Of a stretch of 64,000 bases of DNA, positions 8,771 to 18,620 are shown piece after piece. Position 1 is the stretch's first letter. The number at the start of each line of letters is the position of its first letter. A model generated the notes under the pieces. That model was not told the DNA's origin and did not search any database. It worked only from the letters and a program-made list of their open reading frames with translations. Source of the stretch: an uncultured Brachyspira sp. (GTDB lineage Bacteria > Spirochaetota > Brachyspiria > Brachyspirales > Brachyspiraceae); contig NZ_CALXKQ010000004.1 of the NCBI RefSeq assembly GCF_944388875.1, positions 62,001 through 126,000 of the forward strand, given 5' to 3'. The position numbers were made by a program, and so were the translations under genes.

Positions 8771-8806
8771 CCCCAAGTATTATTTATATAATGCTTGGGG
8801 TTTTTT
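8771..8806 (+). terminator. Rho-independent terminator of the dehydrogenase relic
   Basis: An 11-bp stem starting CCCCAAG with one G-T pair, loop of about 8 bases, then six T. Confidence 0.85.
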
Positions 8807-8995
8807 ATATTAAAATAAATATACTTGTTTCAAAGTACTTTACAAGATTATATAAAATTTTTGTAATTTGTTAATAGTGTCAAAAAGAATTTGGGTTGAC
8901 GTTAACTATAATAAAAAAAATATTAAATCAAAAACTATAAGGCATTAACAACAAGTATAATATTTTTTAAATAAGCTGCATTTTAATAAATAGAA

Positions 8996-9901
8996 TTATT
9001 TTTTGCGTTTAAATATTCCATTAATACCATATTTTTTTTTATGTATTGAACCTGCTTCTAATAATATCAAAGTATTTTCATCTACAATGTTAATATAAAG
9101 TTTATAATTGGTACCATCAGAACTATAATAAAAAATAATTCTATCAAATAATGAATATCTTTCACTATTATAGTTATTATATTTTGAGCAGGAAACATAA
9201 GGTCCTCCCCATTCAGGGTTTTCATATTCACTATATCCGCCTTCCTTAGTCTTAGTTTCCACATCATTTTCCATCATAATATGATAATCAATTTCATTAT
9301 TTAATTCTGTTACAGAAGATCTAAAATTATAATCATCATTTTTTCTGATTGGATTGGATAGTGTAATACTAAATCTTTTATCTATTGACTCAAATGTACC
9401 ATAAATATTTTCAGCAATATCGTCAATTTTCTTTATATTTTGTATATATTGTCTGTCTACAAGAGTAAATAATGTTTCCATATTATTTTTATACTCAATA
9501 TAATTGCTATAAGCCTCTTCATGATTCTTTGAAATTACAGGAGGAATATAGTCTGGTTCAACAGATAAATTATAAGGGGTCATCATTAAAACGTTATTAG
9601 TGAATAAAAAAACACAATAGTTTGTAATTTTTTCGTAATCATCTTTTTCAGGATTATATATTTTAACAGTATAGTAAAAATAAAACTCATTATCGCTTAT
9701 AATATCATCTAGCTGATAAAGTATTTTATTAAACAATATATCACCTGTTCTCTCATCTATAAGAAACTCATCATCAGGAGTACCAATATAAGATTTATTT
9801 TTAAAAAATTCAGCAAATTTTTCTATTCCTATATTTTTAGCATTTAAATTAGTATTAAAGAAAATAAAGAAAGCTAAAAAAATAATTGAAAATTTTTTCA
9901 T
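8996..9901 (-). CDS. Secreted protein of unknown function
   Basis: 301 residues with a clear Sec signal peptide (KK, hydrophobic stretch to about residue 18, likely cut near NLNAK). The mature part is rich in Tyr, Asn and acidic residues and has no motif I recognise. It contains only an isolated Cys and no lipobox, so it is probably periplasmic. Followed downstream on the same strand, after 50 bases, it is preceded by the ankyrin gene, which may be in the same transcript. Confidence 0.6.
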   Translation of the reverse strand: MKKFSIIFLAFFIFFNTNLNAKNIGIEKFAEFFKNKSYIGTPDDEFLIDERTGDILFNKILYQLDDIISDNEFYFYYTVKIYNPEKDDYEKITNYCVFLFTNNVLMMTPYNLSVEPDYIPPVISKNHEEAYSNYIEYKNNMETLFTLVDRQYIQNIKKIDDIAENIYGTFESIDKRFSITLSNPIRKNDDYNFRSSVTELNNEIDYHIMMENDVETKTKEGGYSEYENPEWGGPYVSCSKYNNYNSERYSLFDRIIFYYSSDGTNYKLYINIVDENTLILLEAGSIHKKKYGINGIFKRKK

Positions 9902-9949
9902 AATTCATCCTTTTTATATTAATAAAATTATTTATAAACTATATAATAA

Positions 9950-11050
9950 TTAAGCACCATATTTTTCTAGCACTTCAATAATATCTTCTCTGCCTTCAGA
10001 AGCAGCAGTCATTAAAGCATTTTTGCCATAATAATTTTTTGCATTATAATCTGCCCCTGCTTCCAAAAGAGCATCAATTACTTTAGCATCTACTTTATAA
10101 TTATAGCTATAATTAAAACCTTCATGATTCTTTATAGCCCAAGTTAATATTGTTTCATTTTTAATTTCTTGTTTTAATAAACTTTTATCTTTTTTTAGTA
10201 TCTCTCTTACTATATCAGCATTATTACTTATTACTGCCGCCATTAGCACCGTTTGATTTCTTGAATTTGTTCCTTCAAGTTTTACACCTTTATCTAAAAA
10301 AGCCTTAACAATATTATAATTTTTGGTTTGTATAGCATAAAAGAATATTGGTACTTGGATATATCTTGAATAGTTGTCTGTTTCTGATATATCTATACTT
10401 AGTGTCATATTAATATCAGCACCTCTTTTTATCAATTCAATTATAGCTTCACTATTATCAATTTCTTGATAAATATATTCAAATATAGCCCTTCTCAAAG
10501 AATTATTAAAATCTTTTGCCCCTGATTTTATAAGTTCCTGCATTATAATAACATTACCTCTTTCAGATGCATAAGGGAGATAATAATCAGCATCGGCTCC
10601 TTCTTTTATAAATTCTTTTACTCTGTTAATATCATTTTTGTATATGGCAAAAAATAAAAAATCATTAGGATTAGCTCCCTTACTTAATAAATATTCAATA
10701 ATATCATTATTACCGTTTTCAATAGCAAAGAAGGCAATATCAATATTAACATTTTTACCTCTGTCATCATAAGAAGCATAATAATAGTCTATATCTGCAC
10801 CAAATCTTACTAATTCTTTTATTAAATCTAGATTGCCGCTCTTTACAGCATACATTAATGCACTTACTTTTTCACTATCTTTAGTATTTACATCAGTGCC
10901 TGTTCTTATTAATTTTTTAGCAGACTCTAAATCACCATTTTTACAAGCCTCTATTAATTGTTTTTCATTATTGTTATATTGAGTGAAAGCCAATGAATTA
11001 AATAAAGCTGATGAAAGTATTATAATCATTAATATTTTTTTAATTTTCAT
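9950..11050 (-). CDS. Secreted ankyrin-repeat protein
   Basis: Start chosen at 11050 (MKIKKILMIIILSSALFNSLAF) because it gives a clean signal peptide with GGAGA upstream; the longer frame from 11089 adds 13 residues before it. The rest is about nine to ten ankyrin repeats with motifs such as DSEKVSALMYAVKSGNLDLI, NGNNDIIEYLLSKGANPND and GKNALMTAASEGREDIIE. Ankyrin arrays mediate protein binding; exported versions are frequent in Brachyspira (general knowledge). Partner unknown. Confidence 0.85.
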   Translation of the reverse strand: MKIKKILMIIILSSALFNSLAFTQYNNNEKQLIEACKNGDLESAKKLIRTGTDVNTKDSEKVSALMYAVKSGNLDLIKELVRFGADIDYYYASYDDRGKNVNIDIAFFAIENGNNDIIEYLLSKGANPNDFLFFAIYKNDINRVKEFIKEGADADYYLPYASERGNVIIMQELIKSGAKDFNNSLRRAIFEYIYQEIDNSEAIIELIKRGADINMTLSIDISETDNYSRYIQVPIFFYAIQTKNYNIVKAFLDKGVKLEGTNSRNQTVLMAAVISNNADIVREILKKDKSLLKQEIKNETILTWAIKNHEGFNYSYNYKVDAKVIDALLEAGADYNAKNYYGKNALMTAASEGREDIIEVLEKYGA

Positions 11051-11340
11051 AAATTCTCCTTTAAAAATCATATATACTTTATAATACATAAATATACATA
11101 AAAAGTCAACTATTAAATAATTTAAAACATAAAAAACGCATTTATAATTACTTTATTTTATAATTATATAATTGAGTTTTCATATAAAAATAAAAAATTA
11201 ATAATAATAGAGTATTTAAACTATTAGTATAAAAAATATTTTGTGTAAATTTATAATAACAGTAATATGAAATTATTATTTCAAACCTATTCTTTGATTA
11301 TAATTCCTTATATTTTTTATAATAGTATAGGAGTTTTATT

Positions 11341-12123
11341 ATGTCTTTTAATTTTAAATTAGCAGTAAGAGATAAATATACTGAAGAGATTTTTGATATT
11401 ATAAATACAGCACAAAATATAAAAACGGATGACATAAAAACCGACTACAAGGTTGTAGAAAGTAATATGAAAACTGGTATAGGAAGCATATCTTCAGGAA
11501 GAGCTTTTAATATAGGAATTCCCATTTACGAATATAAAAATGATTTAGGCACTTGGGTTAAAATAGAAGAGCAGTATTCAAAATATACAAGCATGATTTT
11601 ATCAAGCAATATAAAAAGTTATTTTATAAGAACTGAATTTAATGGAGAAATTTATGAGGCAGAATATATTATAAAATCAGTAGGCGGCTACAATATAAAA
11701 TATATAAATAATTTAGGCGTTATAGATATTTCTCTTGAAGCATTAGATAAAACTTTTCTAAGACAGAGAGAAGAGGAATACAAATTATCAATAACTGAGG
11801 ATTCTAAACAGGATATAAATTATAAATCATTGAGTTTAGTTCCTGTACCAATTAATTTTAGTTTAGAGTTTTTAGTTGTAGGCGGAGTATTAGAGTTTCT
11901 ATTTGCAAACAGACAAAATTTTGGTATACAATGCACTGCTGAATTAAGGAATGGCGTTTATATTATTGATTTTAACGGAGAAGCTTTAACTATAAATGGG
12001 GTATCATATAATTATAAAGGTATACAGCCTGAATTAAATGTGGGAAATAATATTTTTTATTTGGAGAGCAATCAAACTTGTCTTAATGCTTCTATAAGAT
12101 ACAGAAGAGGTATTCTAATATGA
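11341..12123 (+). CDS. Distal tail (Dit-like) phage protein
   Basis: 260 residues, no signal peptide or membrane helix. Position directly before a Tal-like protein, size, and beta-rich sequence suggest a distal tail or hub protein that connects tube and tip. I see no diagnostic motif, so the name rests on gene order. It begins the module, with GGAG 7 bases before ATG, and its stop overlaps the next start by 4 bases. Confidence 0.5.
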   Translation: MSFNFKLAVRDKYTEEIFDIINTAQNIKTDDIKTDYKVVESNMKTGIGSISSGRAFNIGIPIYEYKNDLGTWVKIEEQYSKYTSMILSSNIKSYFIRTEFNGEIYEAEYIIKSVGGYNIKYINNLGVIDISLEALDKTFLRQREEEYKLSITEDSKQDINYKSLSLVPVPINFSLEFLVVGGVLEFLFANRQNFGIQCTAELRNGVYIIDFNGEALTINGVSYNYKGIQPELNVGNNIFYLESNQTCLNASIRYRRGILI

Positions 12124-13673
12124 TAATGCCTTATCATTTTCTTAGGGACAAAATATATAAACTTCCGCCTGCTCCGTATATAAGTTTTGAAGAAAGAGGA
12201 GATTATATAAAAATAAATGATAATATTTATATAAAAAATTATTCTTCTTATGAGTTTAAAATTAATAAGAGAGGAGGAGATACAGGATATTTAAGTTTTA
12301 ATATTCCAGTAAATTATTTTAATATTAATGATAAAGTAGAATATTATCTTAAAGGGGAAAAAAGATTTTCAGGATATGTAGAGAGTATAGATAATGCAGG
12401 ACTTAATTTAACAATTATACCTATTTGGGGAAGATTAATTCATCAATATATACAAGGTGATTTAATACTGGAATCCACAATGGGAGCTTTGGATATAGTA
12501 TTATCTCTTAAAGAAAAAATAGAAGAGATGGGAATAATATTTGATGAAAAAAATATAGAGTTTAATAATGATAAAAAAATAACAATGTCTTTTAGCGGAA
12601 GAAACATATCGGATATATTAGACGAGGTTGAAGAAAATCTGTCTGGTACTTGGTGCTGGGGCGTAGATTTTGACAGTAATTTTTATTTTAAAGAGTTTTC
12701 AGATATACCAAATAAAAAATTGAATTGGCATGCTAATCATTTTGCAGAAAGCGAATATGAAGAAGATTCTGCAGATTTGGTAAGCCGATATATTATAAAG
12801 ATGAAAGATACAGTTACAGATGACGAAGGAAATGAAGAAGAAGTATATAGAACTCTTCCAAAGATAGTAGGAGCAGATGAATTATATCCTGCAATACCAT
12901 TAGAGAGAGAAATAGGAATAAAAACAGAAATCTTTGAACTTGGATATAAATTAGAAACTTATGATTTGGCTTATGAGTTTGCTTATCAATTTTTAACTAA
13001 TCAGGTAAAAAAAGAAACTGTAAAAATAAAAAGTCTTAATACTCAAAAGAATGATATTTATATAAATGAATGTATAGAATGCATATTAAAACCTAGCAGC
13101 AATTTTTATCAAATAATAGATTTTAATGAGTTTACAGTTTCAGAAAGTTTGTTAAATGAACTTTACTCTTCGGATATTATTGATATAGATAATGAAATAG
13201 AATATAGAAAATATCCAAGTTATAAACAGCAGTATTCAGTGGCACTTACAGATATAGATAGATATTATAAAGAGGTATGCAATCAGTCATATAATATAAC
13301 AAAGATAGTAATATTCTTTTCTGACGGAGAAGGAAGCAGTGAAATATCATCCATATTTCAAATAGAAGACAGAGAACATGTTCAAAGAAAATACTGTACT
13401 AATGGTTTTGGTATATTTGATGTTCAGGGATATGATAAAAGAGATATTATAATAACCTCAGACAGAGGAAATATTTTATATGAAAAGTTTATATGTTTTT
13501 TTGATATAGGTTCGAGAATAGTCAATATGAATGTACGCACTATAGATTATAAATTTGAGAATAATGCTTTAAATATAGATTTAGAGCTTGCTAAGATGAA
13601 TGTCAAACTTACCAATTATTTATATAAACAGGAAGAGAGAAGAAAAACTTTAGAGCAATTATTAGGAGATTAA
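12120..13673 (+). CDS. Phage tail hub / tail-associated (Tal-like) protein
   Basis: 517 residues, soluble. Order after the Dit-like gene and overall features (N-terminal hub-like beta region, acidic central part including VTDDEGNEEEV, a tail protein's size) fit the siphovirus tail-tip hub. The start overlaps the previous stop (ATGA); a second ATG 6 bases on is possible. A GGAG near the stop serves the next gene. No lytic domain is visible. Confidence 0.5.
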   Translation: MIMPYHFLRDKIYKLPPAPYISFEERGDYIKINDNIYIKNYSSYEFKINKRGGDTGYLSFNIPVNYFNINDKVEYYLKGEKRFSGYVESIDNAGLNLTIIPIWGRLIHQYIQGDLILESTMGALDIVLSLKEKIEEMGIIFDEKNIEFNNDKKITMSFSGRNISDILDEVEENLSGTWCWGVDFDSNFYFKEFSDIPNKKLNWHANHFAESEYEEDSADLVSRYIIKMKDTVTDDEGNEEEVYRTLPKIVGADELYPAIPLEREIGIKTEIFELGYKLETYDLAYEFAYQFLTNQVKKETVKIKSLNTQKNDIYINECIECILKPSSNFYQIIDFNEFTVSESLLNELYSSDIIDIDNEIEYRKYPSYKQQYSVALTDIDRYYKEVCNQSYNITKIVIFFSDGEGSSEISSIFQIEDREHVQRKYCTNGFGIFDVQGYDKRDIIITSDRGNILYEKFICFFDIGSRIVNMNVRTIDYKFENNALNIDLELAKMNVKLTNYLYKQEERRKTLEQLLGD

Positions 13674-13678
13674 AATAT

Positions 13679-14542
13679 ATGAGTAATATTATAGTATCAA
13701 GCGATAAAGGTACAATACTAAATTATTTTGGGCTTTCAAATACATATAATCCTTTTACAGATGAAAATGCTTTGCAAATAGTTCAGGATTTAGATTTTGA
13801 AATACCAGCATCAGAACCTTTTATTAATGCAGGATATGTTGCTGTGAGTACTGGACTTTTAACTACTTCATTATCTTTTTTAAATGACTGCATATTTGCT
13901 GTAATTGATACTGACAGCGATAAAAAAATAATGGATTTGCAAAACGTTATAGGAGAACTTGGAAATGATAAATATATGCCTAAAGAAAATCAGGTATTTT
14001 GGTTTAATAAAGACGGACTTAGAGGAACATATTTTCTGCATTCTTCTTATGCTGGTAAAAAGTTTAGAATAGTAAGCGGACGCTATATAACAACTTCTAT
14101 AACAAGCGGAGTATTAAATGAAATGTTTAAAAGAACTGTAGGAGTACCTTCATATATAGAACAGATAAATACTTCTATAGAGGATATATATAATAAAATA
14201 GGGGATGGCAGCGATTTAGGCGAATCTAATATATCAAACAGAAACGAAGCTGTAAAAATGCCTTATACATATAATAATAAGCAGGTATACAGACGTTTTT
14301 TTTCAGGCTCTTATAGAAGAACAGGAGGAATAAGCTCAAAGAATATTATAAATATAAGCACTCCAAATCAAAATAACATATTTATAACGGATATATTTTT
14401 ATCAATAGAAGATATGTCATTAGATTTCTATCTATATAAGTTTACTCCTAAAAATGGAAGTATAACAATAGAGGTTGCTTTAAGAGAAGCTAATTCTCCT
14501 ACTATAACTTACAGCTTTTTTACAGAATATACCATTTCTTAG
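13679..14542 (+). CDS. Phage tail fibre or tip protein with C-terminal YRR-F module
   Basis: 287 residues. The C-terminal 90 residues begin NRNEAVKMPYTYNNKQVYRRFFSGS, resembling the fibre tip modules that start with GKPIYRK-like sequence in many phages; a related module occurs at the end of the next fibre gene (GGRKPIYYRAFNGSF). It therefore probably contacts the host surface. It starts 5 bases after the hub gene and its last 23 bases are antisense to the lipoprotein pseudogene. Confidence 0.5.
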   Translation: MSNIIVSSDKGTILNYFGLSNTYNPFTDENALQIVQDLDFEIPASEPFINAGYVAVSTGLLTTSLSFLNDCIFAVIDTDSDKKIMDLQNVIGELGNDKYMPKENQVFWFNKDGLRGTYFLHSSYAGKKFRIVSGRYITTSITSGVLNEMFKRTVGVPSYIEQINTSIEDIYNKIGDGSDLGESNISNRNEAVKMPYTYNNKQVYRRFFSGSYRRTGGISSKNIINISTPNQNNIFITDIFLSIEDMSLDFYLYKFTPKNGSITIEVALREANSPTITYSFFTEYTIS

Positions 14543-14770
14543 TATATTTAACTCCATCTATCATTATGTTATTGGCATCTATATATACTAAATTAAATAA
14601 TTGCCAGCTTTCATTTGCATTAAATAATCTACGATAATATTTTTCCCCGTCTTTTTTCCATTTATATCAGGATTTGGGGAAGGACTCACAATTGGGTTAT
14701 ATGTGCCGCTTGATGACTCAGCACATGATATTAATATAAAAGACAATATGATTAAAACAATTTTTTTCAT
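14520..14770 (-). pseudogene. Small lipoprotein gene in the phage module, frameshifted
   Basis: Reverse-strand gene between two tail genes. It starts MKKIVLIILSFILISC, a clear lipobox with Cys16, then a Pro/Ser-rich linker. The straightforward frame stops after about 60 residues, but after a run of six A (14652-14657 on plus) another frame continues as DGEKYYRRLFNANESW...KYTKKWYIL to a stop at 14520. One extra A would give a single protein of about 84 residues whose end resembles the YRR-F fibre module. Opposite orientation suggests a cargo (moron) gene. ATG at 14776 is an alternative start. Confidence 0.55.
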
Positions 14771-14912
14771 CAGCATACACCATTTTTATAATTATAATAC
14801 ATTTACAAAAAAATAAAACCTCTTATAGTTTGCTTTTTTGATTTCTATAATTAAAAAAAACTCATAAAAGAAGCAAAAATATATAAATATTTTTAAAAGG
14901 AAAGATAATAAT

Positions 14913-17336
14913 ATGTTAAATGAGAATAATATACAAGCACCTTTTCAATATAAAATAAGTGAAAATAGTTTCGAATTATTAACTAGAAACGGAGAGATAT
15001 ATCTTAATACTAATAATGTTCAGGTAAAAGTTTTTGAAGGACAGAGAGTTTTTTGTGCTGATATTGGATATGCTGTTGATGGGGCATTGGAAGAAATGGA
15101 GTTTTTAATTGATGATATAAAGGTATATCCTGTTTTGCTTGAAGAGTTAAAAGATTTACAAAGTATGGAAGTTAAAGAAAATGAAATATATTTAATTAAA
15201 AATGATATTAATTTTAAGAGTATAATTTTCTTTCCGCCTATTGATTTAAATAAAAATTTTAAATATACAATTACAACCTATAGTTCTACTTTTTCTTCAT
15301 TTATGTTTGATGAGATTGCCAAAAAGTTAAATATAATTGATATGAATATACCTATAAAAAACTATTATGAAGATACTGATTATAAAATTAATGACGTAAT
15401 AAAATATAACGGATATCTTTACAGAGTTTTTAGGGAGTTTACAAGCGATGGTACAGATTATTATTTGCATTCAAATTGTAATTTAATAACTCCTTTCAAA
15501 AAATTAGAATTAGGCATTCAATATAAAATAAATGATTTAGCAGAATATAATAATAATTTTTTTACAGTGCAAAAAGGTTTTACTTATGAAGCATCTTCTA
15601 ATTTAAATGAATTGTTAAAGCCTATTGAGGACTTTATAGAATGGAATGATGAAATAAAAAAGGTTTATAAAAATCAGATTATATTAAAAGATAATTTCTG
15701 TTATTTAGTTCTGCAGACATCAGAAAATTATTTATTTGATGAATTAATACAATTTAAAAGAATAGACTATCTGAATAAAGCTTCAAATACTTTTTATGAT
15801 GATGAGAATTCAAATTTAGGAAATGAAACAAATACAGTACAAAAAGCAATAGAAAAATTAAATAATACAAAACAAAATAATTTAATATCAGGAAGCAATA
15901 TAAATATAGATGGTAATACTATAAATGTAAACGGCGGAGTTTCTAAAGACTATTCTATAGGAAGCGGGTATTTAACTAATGACTTAATTATATATGATAA
16001 CAGACTTTATATAGTAAATGAAAACTTTATATCTTCGGATTGGCAGACAGATAAAAATAAATTAACTTTATTAACTTCAAGCGGATCATTATCAACAGCT
16101 TCTCAAGTAGCTTATGATAATAATAAAACTAATTTGGAATATGCATCAGGATACAGCTTTCCAAAGTTTAAATATACAATTCCTGATACTATTAATTTAG
16201 TATTAACAGAAGCAAGCAGTACAACAGATTATACAGCTGCAATTACAAAACAGTCAGATGGAAGCTATGTATTGAATGCTAATATTACTAATTTTAATAG
16301 CCTTTATACTCAAAAATCAATAGCAATACAAATAAAAAGTATAGAAAATAAAACAGCAAGTTTAGAAATATTAAGTATAATGAATATATTTTGGAATACA
16401 AACAATACGGAATGGATTGCTAACAATGGAGATGTAAGTATAGAAGGAATAGAAGCCTCTCTTCAATTTAGTTTTTCAGGAGTTGGGATATTAATTTCAA
16501 AAACAGATTTAAGTGATTTTACTGAAGAGCCTTATAATATTACATTAAGTATAAAAAACAGACAGCTTCATAATTTAGACGCTTATTTTCTAGGAATAGG
16601 AAGCGATGCAAACTATCTATCATATTTAAATCTTAAAAATAATAATTACTCAGTAAAATTAGCAGGAACTATAAATGGAACTGGTTCTAGTTCTTCTGCA
16701 ACTACATCATCATATAGTTTTTTAAGTACTTTTTTATCTAATTATTTTAATTTGGCTTCATCTGGAAGCTATACAAATACAACAGAAATTACATCAAGTA
16801 CTGGCAAGGCTGTGAAATATTATTTTATGCAAAACGCTTCTGATACTAATGCTGTAGATTTAGTTATAGCATATCAGGACGGCAGTACAATAAGTAATGA
16901 TGATATATTTACTTTAAATCTAACTCCTGATTTGAATGCGACAGTAGATCCTATTTATTCTTCAGTTGAAAATGTACAGTAATTAGGTGAAGCATTAAGT
17001 GAAAAGATAGACAGTAATTTTAATAATTTAAATATTATAGCAGATGAAGAGGAACATTTCAGCGGAAAATATTATGAGAACGCAGATGGGGGGAGAAAGC
17101 CTATCTATTACCGAGCTTTTAATGGTTCATTTGCTAATGGATATACATGGAACTCTAATAACACATGGAATGTAGATACACCTGTTGATATTTTAGCTAC
17201 TAATTGGATGGTAAATTATTCTAGTACAAAAGAAATATCTACAGAGATAACTAAGAATGATGGAACTTGGGATTACCCTTATATAGGATTAATATCATTT
17301 GAATATACAAAAACAACTGATAGTTATGAATATTAA
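14913..17336 (+). pseudogene. Phage tail fibre gene interrupted by in-frame TAA
   Basis: Residues 1-689 (to 16982) form a long fibre-like protein: repeated segments of YKINDVIKYNGYLYRVFR type, a helical stretch KAIEKLNNTKQNN typical of trimeric fibres, and Ser/Thr/Asn-rich repeats. After TAA (16980-16982) the same frame stays open for 117 further codons to TAA at 17336, including ALSEKIDSNFNNL and the fibre-tip module NADGGRKPIYYRAFNGSF. No ribosome site or start precedes the second part. So this is one gene of about 806 codons carrying one nonsense codon, unless readthrough occurs. Confidence 0.75.
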
Positions 17337-17351
17337 AAATGGAGGTTATAA

Positions 17352-17888
17352 ATGAAAAAAGAATACGTATTAATAGATGAAAATAATATCATAATAGATA
17401 TGATAAAAATAGATGATAAAGAGAAAATAAAAAAATTAAGTATTTATAAAGAAAACTATAGCATTGAAGATAAAAAAGATTACATGTTTAAAGGACTTAA
17501 TTTAAATCGTGTAGTTAATGATGTTGTAATTTCAAATAAAGAAGCTATAGAAAAAGGCTTGATAATATTAAAAGAAAATGAAGTTTTAATTGATGATGTT
17601 ATTCATGTATTAGATAAAACTCAAAAAGTTGTAAATAACTAAATAGTAGAAAAAACAGCAGAAGAAAAATTAAATTACGGACTTATCACTAAAGAAGAAT
17701 ATAACAATATACAGAATGAAAAAAGACAAATATTATACAAAAATGAAACTGATAATTTATTGCTTGACTTTATGAGCACGTATTTTGAAAATCATAGAAA
17801 TGAGATGTCTGAAAGTGAATTAGAAATATGGAAAACTATAGAAACTAAAAAGCAGGCTATAAAAGAAGAGTATCCAAAGCAAAATTAA
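17352..17888 (+). pseudogene. Phage tail accessory gene interrupted by in-frame TAA
   Basis: 96 codons from the ATG at 17352 (with GGAGG upstream) end at TAA 17642; the same frame then remains open for 81 more codons to 17888 (IVEKTAEEKLNYGLITKEEYN...IKEEYPKQN). The second half has no start or ribosome site. The combined 178-residue protein is polar and helical at the C-terminus, with a LITKEEYN element reminiscent of tail-fibre assembly or XkdX-like proteins. Function not recognised. This is the second neighbouring gene with an isolated in-frame TAA. Confidence 0.65.
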
Positions 17889-17990
17889 ATAAGTATAGCG
17901 AAAACGAGCCAGCTAGATAATTTATTATCTAGCTTCTTAAAGGCGAGTTTGAGCATAGCAATAATTAAGAATATCCAAAACAAAGTTAAG
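17871..17990. repeat. Hairpin segment flanked by an 18-bp direct repeat
   Basis: A perfect 10-bp inverted repeat AGCTAGATAA/TTATCTAGCT with a 4-base loop (17911-17934) lies in an 80-base segment without coding capacity. The segment is bordered by imperfect direct repeats TATCCAAAGCAAAATTAA (17871) and TATCCAAAACAAAGTTAA (about 17973), the first being the 3' end of the preceding gene. This may be a small inserted repetitive element with a duplicated target. No T tract follows, so it is a poor terminator. Confidence 0.55.
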
Positions 17991-17998
17991 GAGTTAGT

Positions 17999-18613
17999 AT
18001 GTTAAATAAAAATCAATTAACAAAAATTGGAATATCTGAAAAATGGCTGGAGCCTTTGAACAATGCTTTTACAAAATATTTTATTACTGACGCCGAAGGC
18101 GGACAGGCGTCCATTAATGAAAAAGCAATGTTTTTAGCACAGACTACGCATGAAAGCAATGATTATAAAAGGCTTGAAGAGAGTTTTAATTATAGGCCTG
18201 AAAGACTTTTTCAAGTTTTCAAAAAAAGAGTTGGAACTTTAGATAAAGCCAAAAAATTATGTTCTGAAGGTGCTGAGGCAATAGCTAATTTTGTTTACGG
18301 CGGACGTTTGGGAAATAATCAAGATGAAGGCTATAAATACAGAGGAAGAGGAATTATTCAGCTTACAGGAAAAAATAATTATAAGTATTACGGAGAAAAA
18401 TTAAATATTGATTTAGTGGAAAGTCCAGAGCTGGCAAAAGAGCCTAATACGGCAATAGAAATAGCCTTGCTTTTTTGGAATGAAAAAGAATGCGGTTTAT
18501 TTGCTAAAATGGGAGATGTGAAAACTGTAACGAAGCTCATAAACGGCGGATATAACGGACTTGAAGACAGACAAAAAAGATTTGAGAGAATAGTAAAAAT
18601 ATTGGGGGAATAG
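17999..18613 (+). CDS. Phage endolysin, GH19 chitinase/lysozyme fold
   Basis: 204 residues of the glycoside hydrolase 19 type used by phages to cut peptidoglycan. Visible: MFLAQTTHESNDYKRLEESFNYRPERL with candidate catalytic Glu52 and Glu60/61, the GRGIIQLTGKNNY substrate-cleft motif, and ALLFWNEK near the end. No signal peptide, so export depends on the holin downstream. GGAG lies 7 bases before the ATG. First gene of the lysis cassette. Confidence 0.9.
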   Translation: MLNKNQLTKIGISEKWLEPLNNAFTKYFITDAEGGQASINEKAMFLAQTTHESNDYKRLEESFNYRPERLFQVFKKRVGTLDKAKKLCSEGAEAIANFVYGGRLGNNQDEGYKYRGRGIIQLTGKNNYKYYGEKLNIDLVESPELAKEPNTAIEIALLFWNEKECGLFAKMGDVKTVTKLINGGYNGLEDRQKRFERIVKILGE

Positions 18614-18620
18614 TAATAAT

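Noticed and set aside
8870-8920. Promoter TTGACG...TATAAT at about 8896
   Set aside because: The two boxes are only about five bases apart and no plus-strand gene follows.
14588-14776. Intact 62-residue lipoprotein
   Set aside because: The alternate frame after the A6 run continues coherent coding sequence to 14520, so the short product is more likely a truncated form.
16980-17888. Reassigned TAA (glutamine) code in the phage module
   Set aside because: Other genes of the same module end at TAA exactly before the next start (13673), and frames are not generally open past their stops.
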